Assembly (NCBI RefSeq): GCF_030272615.1 | Contig: NC_081405.1 | Location: 654,242,920-654,306,919, forward strand | Direction of reading: 5' to 3' | Source of the DNA: Cryptomeria japonica | Lineage: Eukaryota > Streptophyta > Pinopsida > Cupressales > Cupressaceae | DNA: 64,000 bases | Shown: piece after piece, positions 22,127-33,515 of the stretch | Layout of the letters: each line of letters starts with the position of its first letter | Numbering within the stretch: the first letter of the stretch is position 1 | The notes under the pieces: model-generated | Database searches by the model: none | What the model was told of the DNA's origin: nothing | What the model saw: the letters and a program-made list of their open reading frames with translations, nothing else | Made by a program: the position numbers and the translations under genes

Positions 22127-24369
22127 CCTATCCCTCAATTTAGTAGGAACATGGTTGGGGTACCCCAAGATTCCTTCAAAGAAAAGATGTCTGTACAACT
22201 CTAGATTAATGGGTCTTCTCTAGAGCTGGTTACTAGAAGGATTATTACCCATGTTCATTCTCATATTAAGACCATGAGTTAGAGGGACTTGATTACTTTG
22301 ATTGGTAATAGGGACTTGACTAACTAGAATAATACTCACAGTCAGGGTTGACTGAATTTTGACTGGAGGGTGTGAGGCATGCTGAGGTAAAGACTTATTT
22401 GGGTCTATTGAAGGAAATATTATGGGAGGAGCCTTTAAATAATTAATTTTTCTTTTAACTTCTTCATTGGCTGCATCTAATTTAGCTCTCTCCAATTCCC
22501 TTTGCAGATCTTCCTTTTATTTCCTCATCCTTTCTATCTCTATCTCATGTGAAGAGAACCAATGAGAGATTTCTTCTGTAGTCTTAGACCCAGACCCAGA
22601 TTACATGCACTTTTGTTTTCCTTTGTCAATATTAGTTCTAGTAGGTTGTGGATCACTAAGAACCTCCCTACTAAGTTGCATAACAAAATTGTGTGCAGGG
22701 TTGGTCTTGACAGTCAAATTTTCTTTGATAACTGGACCTCCCTCCTCATTCTTGGTTATCTCTTGGGTGAACAATTCAAGATCAGCAATCTACCTTATAA
22801 GCCTATCTCTCTCCATAAATTTAGCCTTAACTTCCTTTTCTTTATTTATTTCCTTTTGTTTCCTTAGAGAGATCAATTGATGAACTTTTCTATTAAGAGA
22901 CTCAATTTCTTGAGATACTTCATCTTCATTAGGGAAAAATCTCTTTTGAATATGACATATTGATTTCATCAATATCAATCAGACTAATATTCCCATCTCC
23001 AGTTCTTGGTACAGAATCCATCTTAACATTAGAACTATTTCTATCCTTCCCAGATAAACTAGCATGAGAAATCCTCTGATTCAAAACTTAGACATTTTTA
23101 TTATTACCAAATAAACCAGAATGAAAACCCAAAATTTCTTGCTTCTGTAGGAATGTCTATCCCTTAATTCTATAGGAACATGGTTAGGGTACTCTAGGAT
23201 TCCATCAAATAAAAGTTGCCTATACAATTCCAGATTAATGGATCTTCTTTGGAATTGGTTGCCAGTAAAGTTATAACCTATGTTTATTCTCACATTAGGA
23301 TTCTAAATTGGAAGAGCTTGGCTACTCTGATTTATGATGGGGACTTGATTAACAGGAACAATGCTAGTAGGTGGGGTTGATTGGATTTTTACTGGAGGGA
23401 GTGGGGTAGGATGAAGTAAAAGTTTACTTGGGTCCACTGAAGGAAAAATTATAGGGGGAGCCTTTAGATAACTAATTTTCTGTTTAACCTCTTGATTGGC
23501 TGCCTCTAACTCAGCTTTCTCCAATTCCCTTTGCAGGTCCTCCTTCTCTTTCCTCATCCTATCTATCTCTTTCTCATGTGCAGATGACATAGAAGAGATT
23601 TCTACTATAGTTTTTGACACAGACCCATCTTCCATACACTTTTGTTTTCCTTTATCAATGTTATTCCTAATAGGTTGTGGATCACTTAACACCTCTCTAT
23701 TTGGTTGCACAACAGATTTGTACACAGGGTTGATTTTGGGAACTAAATTTTCTCTGATGACTGGACCTTCATCCTCACTTTTAGCTTTCTATTGGGTGAA
23801 TAAGTCAAGATCAATAATCTGCCCTAGAAGCCTGTCCCTCTCAATTAGTTTAGCTTTCACTTACTTTTCTTTATTTGCTTCCTTCTATGATCTCAAAGAT
23901 ATTAAGTGATGGACTCTTCTACTGAGGGCCTCAATTTCTTGGGAGACCTTATCTTCATTGGGGAACATTTCTTCAGAATCTGATATATTGACTTGGTCTA
24001 TATCAATTAAACTAATATTCCCATCTATTGTCCTAGGCACAGAATCCATTTTAATATTAGAACTATTCCTGTCCTTCCCATAAAAACTAGCATGAGAGAT
24101 CTTCTGATTTAAAATTTGGACATCCTCATTATTACCAAATAACCCAAAATGTCTTGATCGGATTCACGAGAGGAAGAAGTTGAATTTGCATATATGGGTC
24201 TATCAGATGACTTACCTGTATTAATGCTCTTTTGTACCCAAGCAACATTAGATGGCTCATGTACAACTAATCTTTTTTGGCCTCTTCGTGCCTATTCAGG
24301 TAATCCCTCTTGCAATTTCTCTTGAGGATGATTCTTCATGAATGACCTGGTGTTCCTTCCTCTCTGCAT
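22127..24369 (-). pseudogene. Duplicated Gag N-terminal region, unit A
   Basis: The Gag start ATG is at 24369 (MQRGRNTRSF). The N-terminal third, with a coiled coil (KEKEDLQRELEKAELEAA), a Pro-rich segment (YLKAPPIIFPS) and QVPI-NQS repeats, occurs twice: copy 2 at about 23149-24369 and copy 1 at about 22127-23147. The single copy in unit B (49440-50675) is much closer to copy 2 than to copy 1. The join near 23148 links homologous but different positions, as expected from unequal recombination between two subfamilies. Copy 1 is entered out of frame at the join. Confidence 0.7.
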
Positions 24370-24631
24370 TGTGCTAGTTTTTTTAAAAATAATTATACTT
24401 ATTCAAAAGCACTGGTTCTACTTGTCAGAGTCGCCACCCACAAAGACTGTGGGAAATAAGAAAACAAGCTTTAAACAAATCACTTGCAAAGATTTAACAA
24501 ATCAAGAATATTTTCAAAGAGAAAGATAGCACAAATGAGAGATAAGGCAATCTTCCACATCACACAGATATCCGAACAAACTTCCGAACTAATTCAGGCA
24601 CCAATCTATAACATAGATACACACTATGACT

Positions 24632-24651
24632 GCTCCCTAGCAGAGTTGCCA
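24632..24651 (-). promoter_or_regulatory. Primer binding site of unit A, tRNA-Arg type
   Basis: On the minus strand this reads TGGCAACTCTGCTAGGGAGC, 4 bp from LTR 2. The better-preserved copy in unit B reads TGGCGACTCTGTTGGGGAGC, which resembles the tRNA-Arg complement described for Ogre/Tat elements. A second, partial match (TGGCGACTCTG) lies at 24426-24436 inside the leader. Confidence 0.65.
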
Positions 24652-24655
24652 CTTT

Positions 24656-25564
24656 TGTTGTTCTCAAATTCTGATTCTCTTCTCTCCTCCCTATTAGGAA
24701 TACAATAAACTATGTTTTCATATGAAGAGGACACCGAGGAAGAACAGAACTCCAGAAAAATCATATAACAAGGTTTTAACAAAACCTTCTACACTTTGAA
24801 CTTATCCAAAGTTCAGGTGGGTATACCTTCTATGAAAACTTTCACACTTTTAAAATTTGAGATGCATAGTAAACCAATGCTAGAAACCTATGGACTTCAT
24901 CATCTTAATAGAACTGAAACATTAATTGAAAAGCTTATACTCATTTTCAATATTGATCTCCAAGAGAAATAGAAAGAAAACCACAACTAGATACCAATGC
25001 CTTATTTGGGCTACAAAGTCACCCAAATCAAATTAGAATTCCAAAACTGAAGAATCGCATACATTTCACCACCTTGGCCTTAATTAACCCCATACATGCC
25101 TAACATATACATTAGTTTTATCCTATTAAAACTAAAACCGCTCGTCAAATTCAAAATGAGCAAACAATTGATTTACTGATAGAGATATTTCATGCATATT
25201 TAATTCCTCTCCCTTGAAGAGAATTGCTAGAAACACATCCATATGATTGCCTTACAATCCATGTTCAATCAAATAACCCTAGACTATTCAAATGAAACCA
25301 ACAAATTAATGTGTGCACACTAGAAGACAACATAGATTTAGGCCTAAAAAGAATTGATCTGTATCTTTATATTCATTTTGAAAATAATCTTACATGATTT
25401 AAAGTATTCTCTATGATAGCTAGAAAAAAGCCAAATATATTTCTGTAGAGTTTCTTTACAAAATTTCTTGTGATCCCTTTTCTATTAGTCATGGTATCCA
25501 TTTATAACATCATGTATGCATACAAGCTTTAGACATTCCTAAGAAAAGTTTGTTACAAACCACA
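24656..25564 (-). repeat. LTR 2, shared by units A and B
   Basis: Reading plus, it starts TGTTGTTCTC and ends AAACCACA. On its left are PBS and gag of unit A; on its right, 18 bp away, is the end of ORF3 of unit B. It is very similar to LTR 3 and more distant from LTR 1. One LTR with two internal regions is the hallmark of an LTR-sharing tandem. Confidence 0.85.
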
Positions 25565-25582
25565 ATGTCCTCCAAGAAACAG

Positions 25583-25994
25583 TTACAAGTCCTTTTCAGT
25601 ATCAATGAACTCTTCAGTTTGTTTCTCCTTTGTAAAATCTTCTAACTACTCTGGGATTCCTTCTTCTTGCACCACATATTTCTTGGTCCACACTTGGAAC
25701 ACGTCATCTGTAGGCCATGAGTAGCCAACAATTTTCTCCTTCAACTTGAGTAACCTTTTCCAAGAGTTTGTCACTTTGTTAACCTCTGAATTCAAAAAGC
25801 CATAATGTGACTTTATCTTTTCTATTTCTTCAACTGTCTTGACAAATAGGGATGTGTCATCTGTATTAATAATTCCATTCACCCTTAGAGACAAGTTAGC
25901 TCCCAGCACATCAAGCTATACCTGTTTGTCCTTCAACTGATTTTGGTTAACAACACCCCTAGGAAATAATTCAAATTTATGCTCAGAATATTCT
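25583..25994 (-). pseudogene. C-terminal end of ORF3 of unit B, cut off by the Tat insertion
   Basis: This matches ORF3 of unit C (51887-52300) nearly throughout, including INTDDTSLFVKTVEEIEKIK and the terminal WTKKYVVQEEGIPE, then a TAG and about 20 more codons to TAA at 25583. The coding sequence is interrupted at 25994 by the Tat LTR and resumes at 38678 on the far side of the insertion. A further stop lies near 25916. Confidence 0.8.
25990..25994. repeat. Target-site duplication, left copy
   Basis: ATTCT directly precedes the Tat left LTR and is repeated exactly at 38673-38677. The uninterrupted homologous site in unit C (about 52290-52296) has a single ATTCT, so this is the insertion footprint. 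Confidence 0.95.
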
Positions 25995-27598
25995 TGTGTG
26001 GGGGAAAAAGTGAGACTAGGTTAATCATGTCATAATCCTACCTTTTGACACACATTACGGAATGCGAAAGAGCCTAGAGATATCGCACAATTGGCTACTT
26101 CTTTTTGTGAAAGAGAGAGCCACGGGATATCTATTAGGATTTCTATTCCCTTGTTGAAATTGTAAGATCAAGTAATGCAAGTATGAACTAATAACAAGAT
26201 TGCAGAATTGAGATTAAACAATGAACAACTGTAAATACAAGGATGAAATAAGAATGCAGATGTGTACCCGGAGTCAAAATCGGACTGAAAATGTTCGGGA
26301 CGGGGGCGCAGGCGCCACTGTCCTGAAAACTGCACCGGAAACTGCTGTTCTGCACTCTGGAACACTGTCGGAAAGCTATCTGAAAGCTGTCTATCCGGAG
26401 GACCAGGGCGCCCAGCGCCTCTGTCCCAGGGACCAGGGTGCCCAGCGCCCCTGTCCCAGTCTTCTGCTTTGCAATTTGATACAGAGTGTTGTCTCGACCT
26501 TCTCTCTCCGGATTTGTATCCCGCGGCGTCGTCTGAATCCCGAAACTTGCAATGATATCTGAAAAAGGGTGTATGGGCGGCTATATAGGGTTTTGCCTTA
26601 GTCAAACCCCCACTTCGGCAATTTCCACCTCCACGAATAGCCAAGTTGTTTTGTAAAATGTATTGTGTGTGCAGACCTAGTGTGTGTGCAAGGTCCTAAA
26701 ATGCAAGAAAGAAAACTAGAGCAACCTAGAAAGTAAACCCTAATTGCTTGTAAATGACAACGTAAATGCTCTAAATCAAGATGCAAAGTGATCTAAAGCA
26801 TGAATAAATGATGTATTGAAGCTTACGTAAAGACATGAAAACAACATGAAATCATACCCAACCCTCAAGGTAGGAGTACAAGCCAATCTTTAGTCGGTAA
26901 TCTCCTATTGTTCTTCAATGTCTTCCAAGCCCTAAGTGGATGAATGAATTTGATAGATGCTTGATAGAAGGATGTTGAATGTTGTTGAAGTCTTCAAAGA
27001 TTTGCTCTTTCGCTGCATATGAAGTTCTTGAAAACAAAAATCCGATCCCCTCAAATGAAGAAAGAGAGCTCTTATGTATGAAACCCTAGGTCGCAATTTC
27101 GTCTTTTGGCCGACCTAGAGATTGAATATCCCGCCAATTTCTTGGGGTTAAGCTTTATTTTATGATTGGATCGCGCTCCTAAAATTTTGGGAAAAATGTC
27201 CGGGACCGTGTGCACTCCGGGCGCCACGGTCCCGACAACTTTTCACCAAATTTTCAGGACCGTCAGATATGATGATTTTAGAGAGAATCCCGAAGTTATA
27301 GGTGATTTCGAGATGTTTTGACCCCCGAAATCAAGCCCCCAAGCTCAGAATAGGGCCTAATTAGGGTTTTTGATTAAGTGATGTATTGGAGGAATAAAAT
27401 GAAAGGGGCACGCTTTAATGAAAGGGCCCGACTTTGTGATGTGGAAAATGGTGAAATAGAACCTTTAGACCTAATTAATTCGATTAATTAAGTGCTAAAG
27501 GGGAAATGCCATGCAAAGTGCAACTGCGCCAAGGCGGGTGCTAAACTAGGTGTTAAATTGTACTGCTTTAGCAAGTGCGTACAATTTATGACGTTACA
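25995..27598 (-). repeat. Tat 3' LTR (left)
   Basis: It starts TGTGTGGGGGAAAAAG and ends GACGTTACA. It contains a GC-rich 30-bp direct duplication at 26401-26430 and 26431-26460 (GACCAGGGCGCCCAGCGCCT type). Relative to the right LTR it lacks about 24 bp near 26182. The right third (about 27060-27598) is almost identical to its partner, while the rest carries most of the differences. Confidence 0.92.
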
Positions 27599-27614
27599 TT
27601 TAGCCCCCACTTTA
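27599..27614 (-). promoter_or_regulatory. Polypurine tract of the Tat element
   Basis: On the minus strand this reads TAAAGTGGGGGCTAAA immediately before the 3' LTR, the place where plus-strand synthesis is primed. Confidence 0.75.
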
Positions 27615-28178
27615 GCGGTCATATGAGTACTACGTGCATATGCAAGCTAAAGTATAGAAAGTAAACATTATTTGAAAAAGGATATATCCATAAGTTGTCG
27701 GACGAAGCCCCCAGCGGCATCTGCAGTACACAGTTAGGAACCGCACCCTACAAAACACACGTTAGATCACAATAATCACCTAATGCTTACTAAGGAAAGT
27801 GATGAAATTTGTGAGTAGCTGTATGCCCCCCCTGTTTCGACTTGCTTATTAGGGAGGTGAAACAGGGTAGCATGTTTACTTACGACAAATTGTGTAAGAG
27901 AATATTGATGAGGGATGTTCACTGAAAAGGCTTCATCAGAGAACTTTTTGGAACATCCTAAGAGTAGGGGAATGAAAATACGATTCCTACGCAACAAACG
28001 GTTCGAAAATCGCATCTCCCAAACTCAAGTTATGATGAAATGAGTGAAAGAGGAAAATTAGGGTTTTGAAAATAAAGGTACAGGAATGAACGTATATACC
28101 TTGAAATAGACACTTGCATTTGTCACTTTGTTGATTCTGAGTACTGTTCATTGCAACGGAGCCCACATAGCTATCATC
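27615..28178. other. Region upstream of the antisense plant mobile domain gene
   Basis: No gene is seen. Because the PMD gene starts at 28179 on the plus strand, its promoter should lie here or in the adjoining LTR. No convincing TATA box or other site could be singled out by eye. Confidence 0.35.
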
Positions 28179-30734
28179 ATGCCTTCACGACGACCGAAGC
28201 GTCCCACGAGGGTTGAGATCCTGCGCCAGGCCGTGATTGACGACGAGCCACTAGACGAGGTGAGTTGACTGAACATTTGACTTTTGATTTTTCACATTTT
28301 GACTTTTTTGTGATCGTTTACAGGCCCTGAAGGCTGACCCGGGCCCCACCCAGGGCACCATGGTCCCCCTAGGGCACCATGGTCCCTGTGGGGTGCCCTG
28401 GTCCCCCCAGGGTGCCATGGTCCCTGACAGGGCGCCATGGTCCCCTCAGGGCGCCATGGTCCCTGACAGGGCGCCATGGTCCCCTCAGGGCACCATGGTC
28501 CCAACCAGGGCGTCATGGTCCCTGACAGGGCGCCATGGTCCTTGACAGGGCTTGGCATATGATGTTTGATAGTTTGCATGAGTGATTTTGATGATCGAGT
28601 ACTGATTACGGTTATTTTTTGTGTTGCAGGGCTTTTTGTACATGAGAGAGCATACAGTGGGACATATTCTTCGCAGTTTGCGAGATCAGATTCCGCGGCT
28701 TACTCAGTCAGAGAGAGACACACTGTCGATAGTAGGATTATGGTATGTGATCCTCATGCCAGCCATTTGGTTCCATCCTGCGATGCTGATGGTATTGATG
28801 GAGCGATGGGATCCTGACACATGCACATTTCATCTTCCAGTAGGGGAGCTGACGGTTACACTCGAGGATGTGTACCATATAATTCGTCTTCCTATCAGAG
28901 GAGCGACTGTTACATATGCGACCGATTGGTTAGCGGAGGATCATCAGAGGGAGCAGGTATATTGCATAGGGAGAGTCATGCCAAGCGAGACGAGAGGTCG
29001 CATCATGGTCAGCTGGCTCTTACATCCTACAGGGGAGGTACCCCTTCTGAGGCGCCTTATGATTGCCATCATAGCACTAGCCGTCTGCCCTAATGGGTGA
29101 GGCACGCACATGCATGGGGGTCTCACATGGTGCATCAGAGCGATGGAGAGACACAGGAGAGTGTATGCTTGGGGTCAGAGTATGCTTGCACATCTCTATC
29201 ACAACCTTGAGGAGTATGTATTTGGACAGGGTTGCAGTTTGATGACATGCACACTTCTGCAGGTGTGGATTTTAGAGGACTTCACATGCACCAGGCCTGT
29301 TGGCTTTCCATTGAGTACGGCGAGCGAGCGACCTAGGGTGTTCGCTTATCCACTTACCAGCAAGTGGAGATTTGGAGATTTGTTATATTGGAGAGTGATT
29401 TTTGACAGACTAACAGCCGAGGTGACAGTGTGGAGACCTTACCTACGGATGCATAGATGGGATGGTATGGAGAGACAGTTAGCATGCCTACAGAGGAACC
29501 GCCTACTGTGAGGATGATATTCACACATCATAGTCCCTTTCTACTTTGACCGAGTATGGAGGCAGTTCGGGCTAGAGCAGTGTGTTCCAGCCGATGTGCC
29601 CATCTATACCCGACACTCACGGGTCCTTCCCAGACCTAGAGCAGTAGCAAGACCGACGATAGATGACATTGAGACTACGGATATAGAGGGATCTGATCAG
29701 GATGTAGTCACTGATTATTCTGCAGAGCCTGGAGCACAGCGCAGGTATGTCTCATGGTTTATGAGATCATATCCAGGTCCTATCTTTCCACTAGATCACC
29801 TGACAGGCCATCCAGGCCCATGGAGACATGGAGACCGAGATGAGGACCAGGGATCCAGGTCAGAGGAGCCAGAGGAGGGAGAGGGTCATGAGGAGGTGGG
29901 AGATCCTGATCCACCTACAGGTGATCAGCCCAGCGCCGAGGAGGAGGAGGACACAGATGGAGATGAGGACGAGGAGGAGAGAACTGATGATGAGGAAGAG
30001 TCAGATGTAGATGAGGACAGAGATGATGAGGAGGAGTCAGATGCAGCTCCTCACCATTCAGGGGATGATACCATAGCTCTGGATCCTCCTCATATTTCCC
30101 AACAGGGGGAACATGAGGCGATACGGAGACCGGTTCCTAGTACCGCCCAGCCTACACCCATCGTGCACAGATTAGTCAAGCGAGGGGAGCCTAGTAGATC
30201 CCAATCACAGATGCTACCGTATCATGATCCCTACTGGCACGAGGGAGACCCAGGTATAGTAGGTTTAAATTGATTATTAATGTTTTGATGATATAGAATG
30301 GTACTAATACAAAAATCTATTCTACTGCCACAGCTAATGTGCAGGAGTGGCGTTCCTTGATTCAGCAGGTAGTGACAGACATTTCCACGATAGCACAGAT
30401 CCCCAGTTCCTCACAGATTGCCTATAGGCCTCAGGGGAACGCGGGTCGGCACGAGGACTTGTTTTCCCCATTCTGAGTTCAGGTAGACATATGGAGGGAG
30501 AGAGAGAGAGTCCTATCAGAGGACCTTCAGCGGGCGTGGCGAGATCTAGCAGCAGCTCAGGCCGAGGCTACCACCTATCGCATGATCCTTATGGATAGGG
30601 ATCGTAGGAGTTCCTCTCGGAGTCACTCACGGTCTGTATCTCGCTACACACCCATGGGTCCACCTTCAAGGCCAGATCAGGAGGGAGCGTCCAGTCGACA
30701 CTCTCCAGCCACCAGTCCTAGGGATAGGAGATGA
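28179..30734 (+). pseudogene. Plant mobile domain (PMD) gene carried antisense in the Tat element
   Basis: Exon 1 (28179-28259, MPSRRPKRPTRVEILRQAV) ends at GAG|GTGAGT. The main exon starts at 28630 after TTGCAG and runs in one frame to 30253 (CAG|GTATAG). The last exon is 30334-30734. All joins keep phase. The PMD signature is in the main exon: SERDTLSIVGLW, FHLPVGELTVTLEDVY and IIRLPIRGATV, then the LLYWRVIFDRLTAEV segment. After it come a long Glu/Asp-rich acidic tract (about 29840-30050) and a C-terminal coiled coil with an Arg/Ser-rich tail. In-frame stops are all TGA (29098, 29509, 29515 and near 30475), mostly consistent with CGA to TGA. PMD proteins such as MAIN/MAIL1 act in nuclear silencing in Arabidopsis, and PMD genes are known in gypsy elements. 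The function here is unknown. Confidence 0.8.
28336..28560 (+). repeat. GC-rich minisatellite inside the first PMD intron or exon
   Basis: GGGCGCCATGG / TCCCTGACAG-type units of about 19-20 bp pair into a 39-bp period. The clearest copies lie at about 28410-28510. If translated in the PMD direction, the 39-bp unit would give a 13-residue repeat VPDRAPWSPQGAM. A possible acceptor (TTTACAG at 28323) could make it exonic, but skipping 28260-28629 as one intron keeps the frame and avoids a TGA at the end of the repeat. Confidence 0.75.
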
Positions 30735-31331
30735 TTTTATGTAGGAGAGGTCACATTTTGGATGTATAGTGACCTATATTTGTATACGATCCACATATAT
30801 ATATGTATATATACATGCTTCTCTTTTGTCTCAAATGTGTTATCTTTAATGCTTAAAACAATGTATGTTTTGCTTTGATTAAATCTAATACATTTGGTAA
30901 ATGTACATGTATGTTCAGAATTTAATTTCCATATGATTGATTTCTCAATGCACTATGATTAAATTGATACATGTGTGACTTAATTAAATATTTAATCAAG
31001 TACTACATTGATGATAGGGAAGAAATATGCATTAAGTCTAAGAATCATATAACTAACGTGATTTCATTTTGAACTTAAACACAACATGATACGATTCTAC
31101 TTAACACATAAAGACACTGTATAATATGCTAGCACAATGAAAATGTAATCTTTTACAACTTACATAAATGAATTCAAGACAAACCATGAAGTAAAGAAAC
31201 ACGCTTGTCAAGAACGAAGCAATATAGATTAAACATCATAACATTTAATTCTATTTTGCTCTAATTAAGAGACACTAACATATTATCCAATGTTTGAAGA
31301 ATTGAAAAGAAGATAGATGAAGAACGAAGAA
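30735..31331. other. AT-rich spacer between convergent PMD and integrase
   Basis: This separates the 3' end of the plus-strand PMD gene from the 3' end of the minus-strand pol. It contains a short (TA)n-rich run near 30793-30817. No gene is seen; it should hold the poly(A) region of the PMD transcript. Confidence 0.4.
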
Positions 31332-32729
31332 TTAAGCATAATATCTATGCAAGTGCATAGCATTGATAGGTTCTTTAAGAGGCGTACCATCTACATCCAC
31401 TATTTTGTAAGCACCTGATCCATAATCCTCAATAACGATATATGGTCCAAGCCAATTAGGACTAAATTTTCCCTTTTCTGCAGGTAAGGCATTCACATTG
31501 CGTTGATTCTCATAAAGGACTAAGTCACCTACTGAGAAGGAACGTTGAATAACCTTATCATTATAGCTTCGTTGTAGAGTTTTGTGATACGCTTGAATAT
31601 GCTCAAGAGCATTTATACGCTGTTCATCAAGCATCTCAAGCTGTTGAAGTCGTTGTTCTCTATAAGAGTCATCATCTACTATACCTTTGAGAGAAACCCT
31701 AAGTGATGGAATCTCTAGCTCTAAAGGCATAATAGCGTCAGCACCATAAACAAGATTATAAGGAGTAGTTCCTGTGGCAATTCGTACACTCGTTCGGTAA
31801 GCCCAAAGAGCATAGATTAGCTGGTTACTCCAATCCTTACCATGCTTATTCATGGTTTTGCAAAGAATTTGTTCAATTATCTTATTGGATGATTCGGCTT
31901 GACCATTTGACTGAGGATAGTATGGTGTAGAAAATCGATGTTTGATATGATACTTCTCGAGGAATTTCTTCACGTCCTTGTTCTTAAATGATGTCCCATT
32001 ATCTGAGATTATAGTAGAAGGTATCCCGAATCGAGAAATGATGTTTTGTAGAAGAAATTGACAAATCACTTCAGCAGTGGTAGAGTGAAGAGGAATAGCT
32101 TCTACCCACTTCGTAAAGTAATCTGTTGCGGTTATAATGAAGGTGTGTCCTTAAAATGAAGGAGGAGAGATTTTACCAATAAGATCCAAACCCCATGCGG
32201 AAAAAGGCCAAGAAGCTACTTGAGAACGGAGTTCTTGGGCAGGAGCATGAATCAGATTATTATGTTGTTGACATTGATGACATTTCTTAACAAATGAAAA
32301 AGAATCCTTCTGCATAGTTTGCCAATAGTATCCCATACGAAGAAATCTATGAACCAAGGATTTGCCTCCAAAATGCCCCCCACAGGCACCTGAATGCGCC
32401 TCTTCAAGAGCAACGGGGATTTCTGATTTGTTAAGACAACAAAGGAGAAGACCATCATAACCCCTTCGGTAAAGGAAATTAGAAAGAATGATATATCTAG
32501 CAGACAACTTGCGGATTCTAGCCCTAGTGTTTCTATTAGCAGAATCAGGAAAGGCACCATCAGTCAAATATCTTACGATATGCGAGTACCATTCATCTGA
32601 GTCTATAAAGTCACAACATGTTACTAGAGTAAGATCGTCTACAATAGCTGGAGAAATAAGGTTGTGAATAACAAATTTAAGATCAACCATAGGGTCCTCT
32701 AAAGATACAAGAGAAGCCACACATGCCAT
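31332..32729 (-). pseudogene. Integrase domain of the Tat element
   Basis: The HHCC zinc module lies at about 32380-32250 (AHSGACGGHFGGKS to CHQCQQHNN). The DDE core follows with WGLDLIGKI, then TIISDNGTSFKN, then NGQAESSNK, so all three acidic residues are present, unlike in units A and B. The C-terminal module has KFSPNWLGPYIVIEDYGSGA and ends LHRYYA. One TAA (32151-32153), where CAA would fit, is the only break. It would catalyse cDNA insertion if that codon were sense. Confidence 0.88.
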
Positions 32730-33515
32730 TGCATCCGCATGTCGATTATCTTTTCAAGGAACAGGTTCCATGGTATAAGAATCAAATTTCTGTAATAAAG
32801 AGATGGCAAGATCTTTATATTGGGATAATTTGTCTTGTTTTGCTTGATATATTCCTGTTACTTGTCTTATAATCAATTGCGAATCTCCATAGATATGTAT
32901 GTGTTTTATGTTCAGAGCTAAGGCTGCTTTTATTCCCGCTATAAGAGCCTCATACTCAGCAATGTTATTGGTACACAGGAAATTTAGACGATAGGATAAG
33001 GGAATAGGTTTCCTTGTAGGAGAAATCAGAACAACACCTGCCCCCGATCCCATACGACATTTAGAGCCATCAAAGTATAACTCCCAAGTTTCATCTTTCT
33101 CTATAGAAAGAATGAAATCATCAGGAAAAGACTCAGGGTTAGGGAAGGAGAAAGGTGAAGGGGCCTCAGCTAGGTGATCGGTCAATGCTTGCCCTTTAAT
33201 TGCTCTTTGTGAAACAAATTTAAGGTCAAATTCAGTTAACATCATAACCCACTTAGCTAGGCGTCCTGATAAATCAGTTTTAGAGAAAAGATGCTTCAAC
33301 GGATCAAACTTTATCATGACGTGGACTTCTGAATTTAAGAGATAATGTCTCAATTTCTGAGTCACAAACACCAAGGCCAAGCATTGTTTTTCTATCACAG
33401 AATATCGGGTCTCATAATCGAGTAAGGTACGACTTATATAATAAACTGGACACTCCTTACCATCTTTATCATGTTGTGCCAATAATGCTGCAAGAGCATG
33501 AGGAAGCAGCCATAT
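32730..33515 (-). pseudogene. Gypsy RNase H and following aRNH, Tat element
   Basis: The gypsy RNase H begins at YMAASS, where the first catalytic Asp of the usual tDAS is replaced, and continues with YYISRTLLDYETRYS. The second RNase H follows (about 33090-32760): WELYFDGSKCRMGSGAGVV, NNIAEYEALIAG and IHIYGDSQLI, with Asp, Glu and Asp in place. This is the standard Tat order, RNase H then aRNH, just before integrase. The domain is separated from RT by a frameshift near 33508 and interrupted by TGA near 32754, where CGA (Arg) would fit. Confidence 0.85.

Noticed and set aside
26168-27000. Protein-coding genes inside the Tat LTRs (26168-26644, 37191-37679)
   Set aside because: They lie wholly within the LTRs, appear in both copies, match no family and overlap the GC-rich duplication.
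28360-28545. Independent proline-rich peptide gene in the minisatellite
   Set aside because: The open frame is a product of the 39-bp repeat; it has no start context or flanking support of its own.
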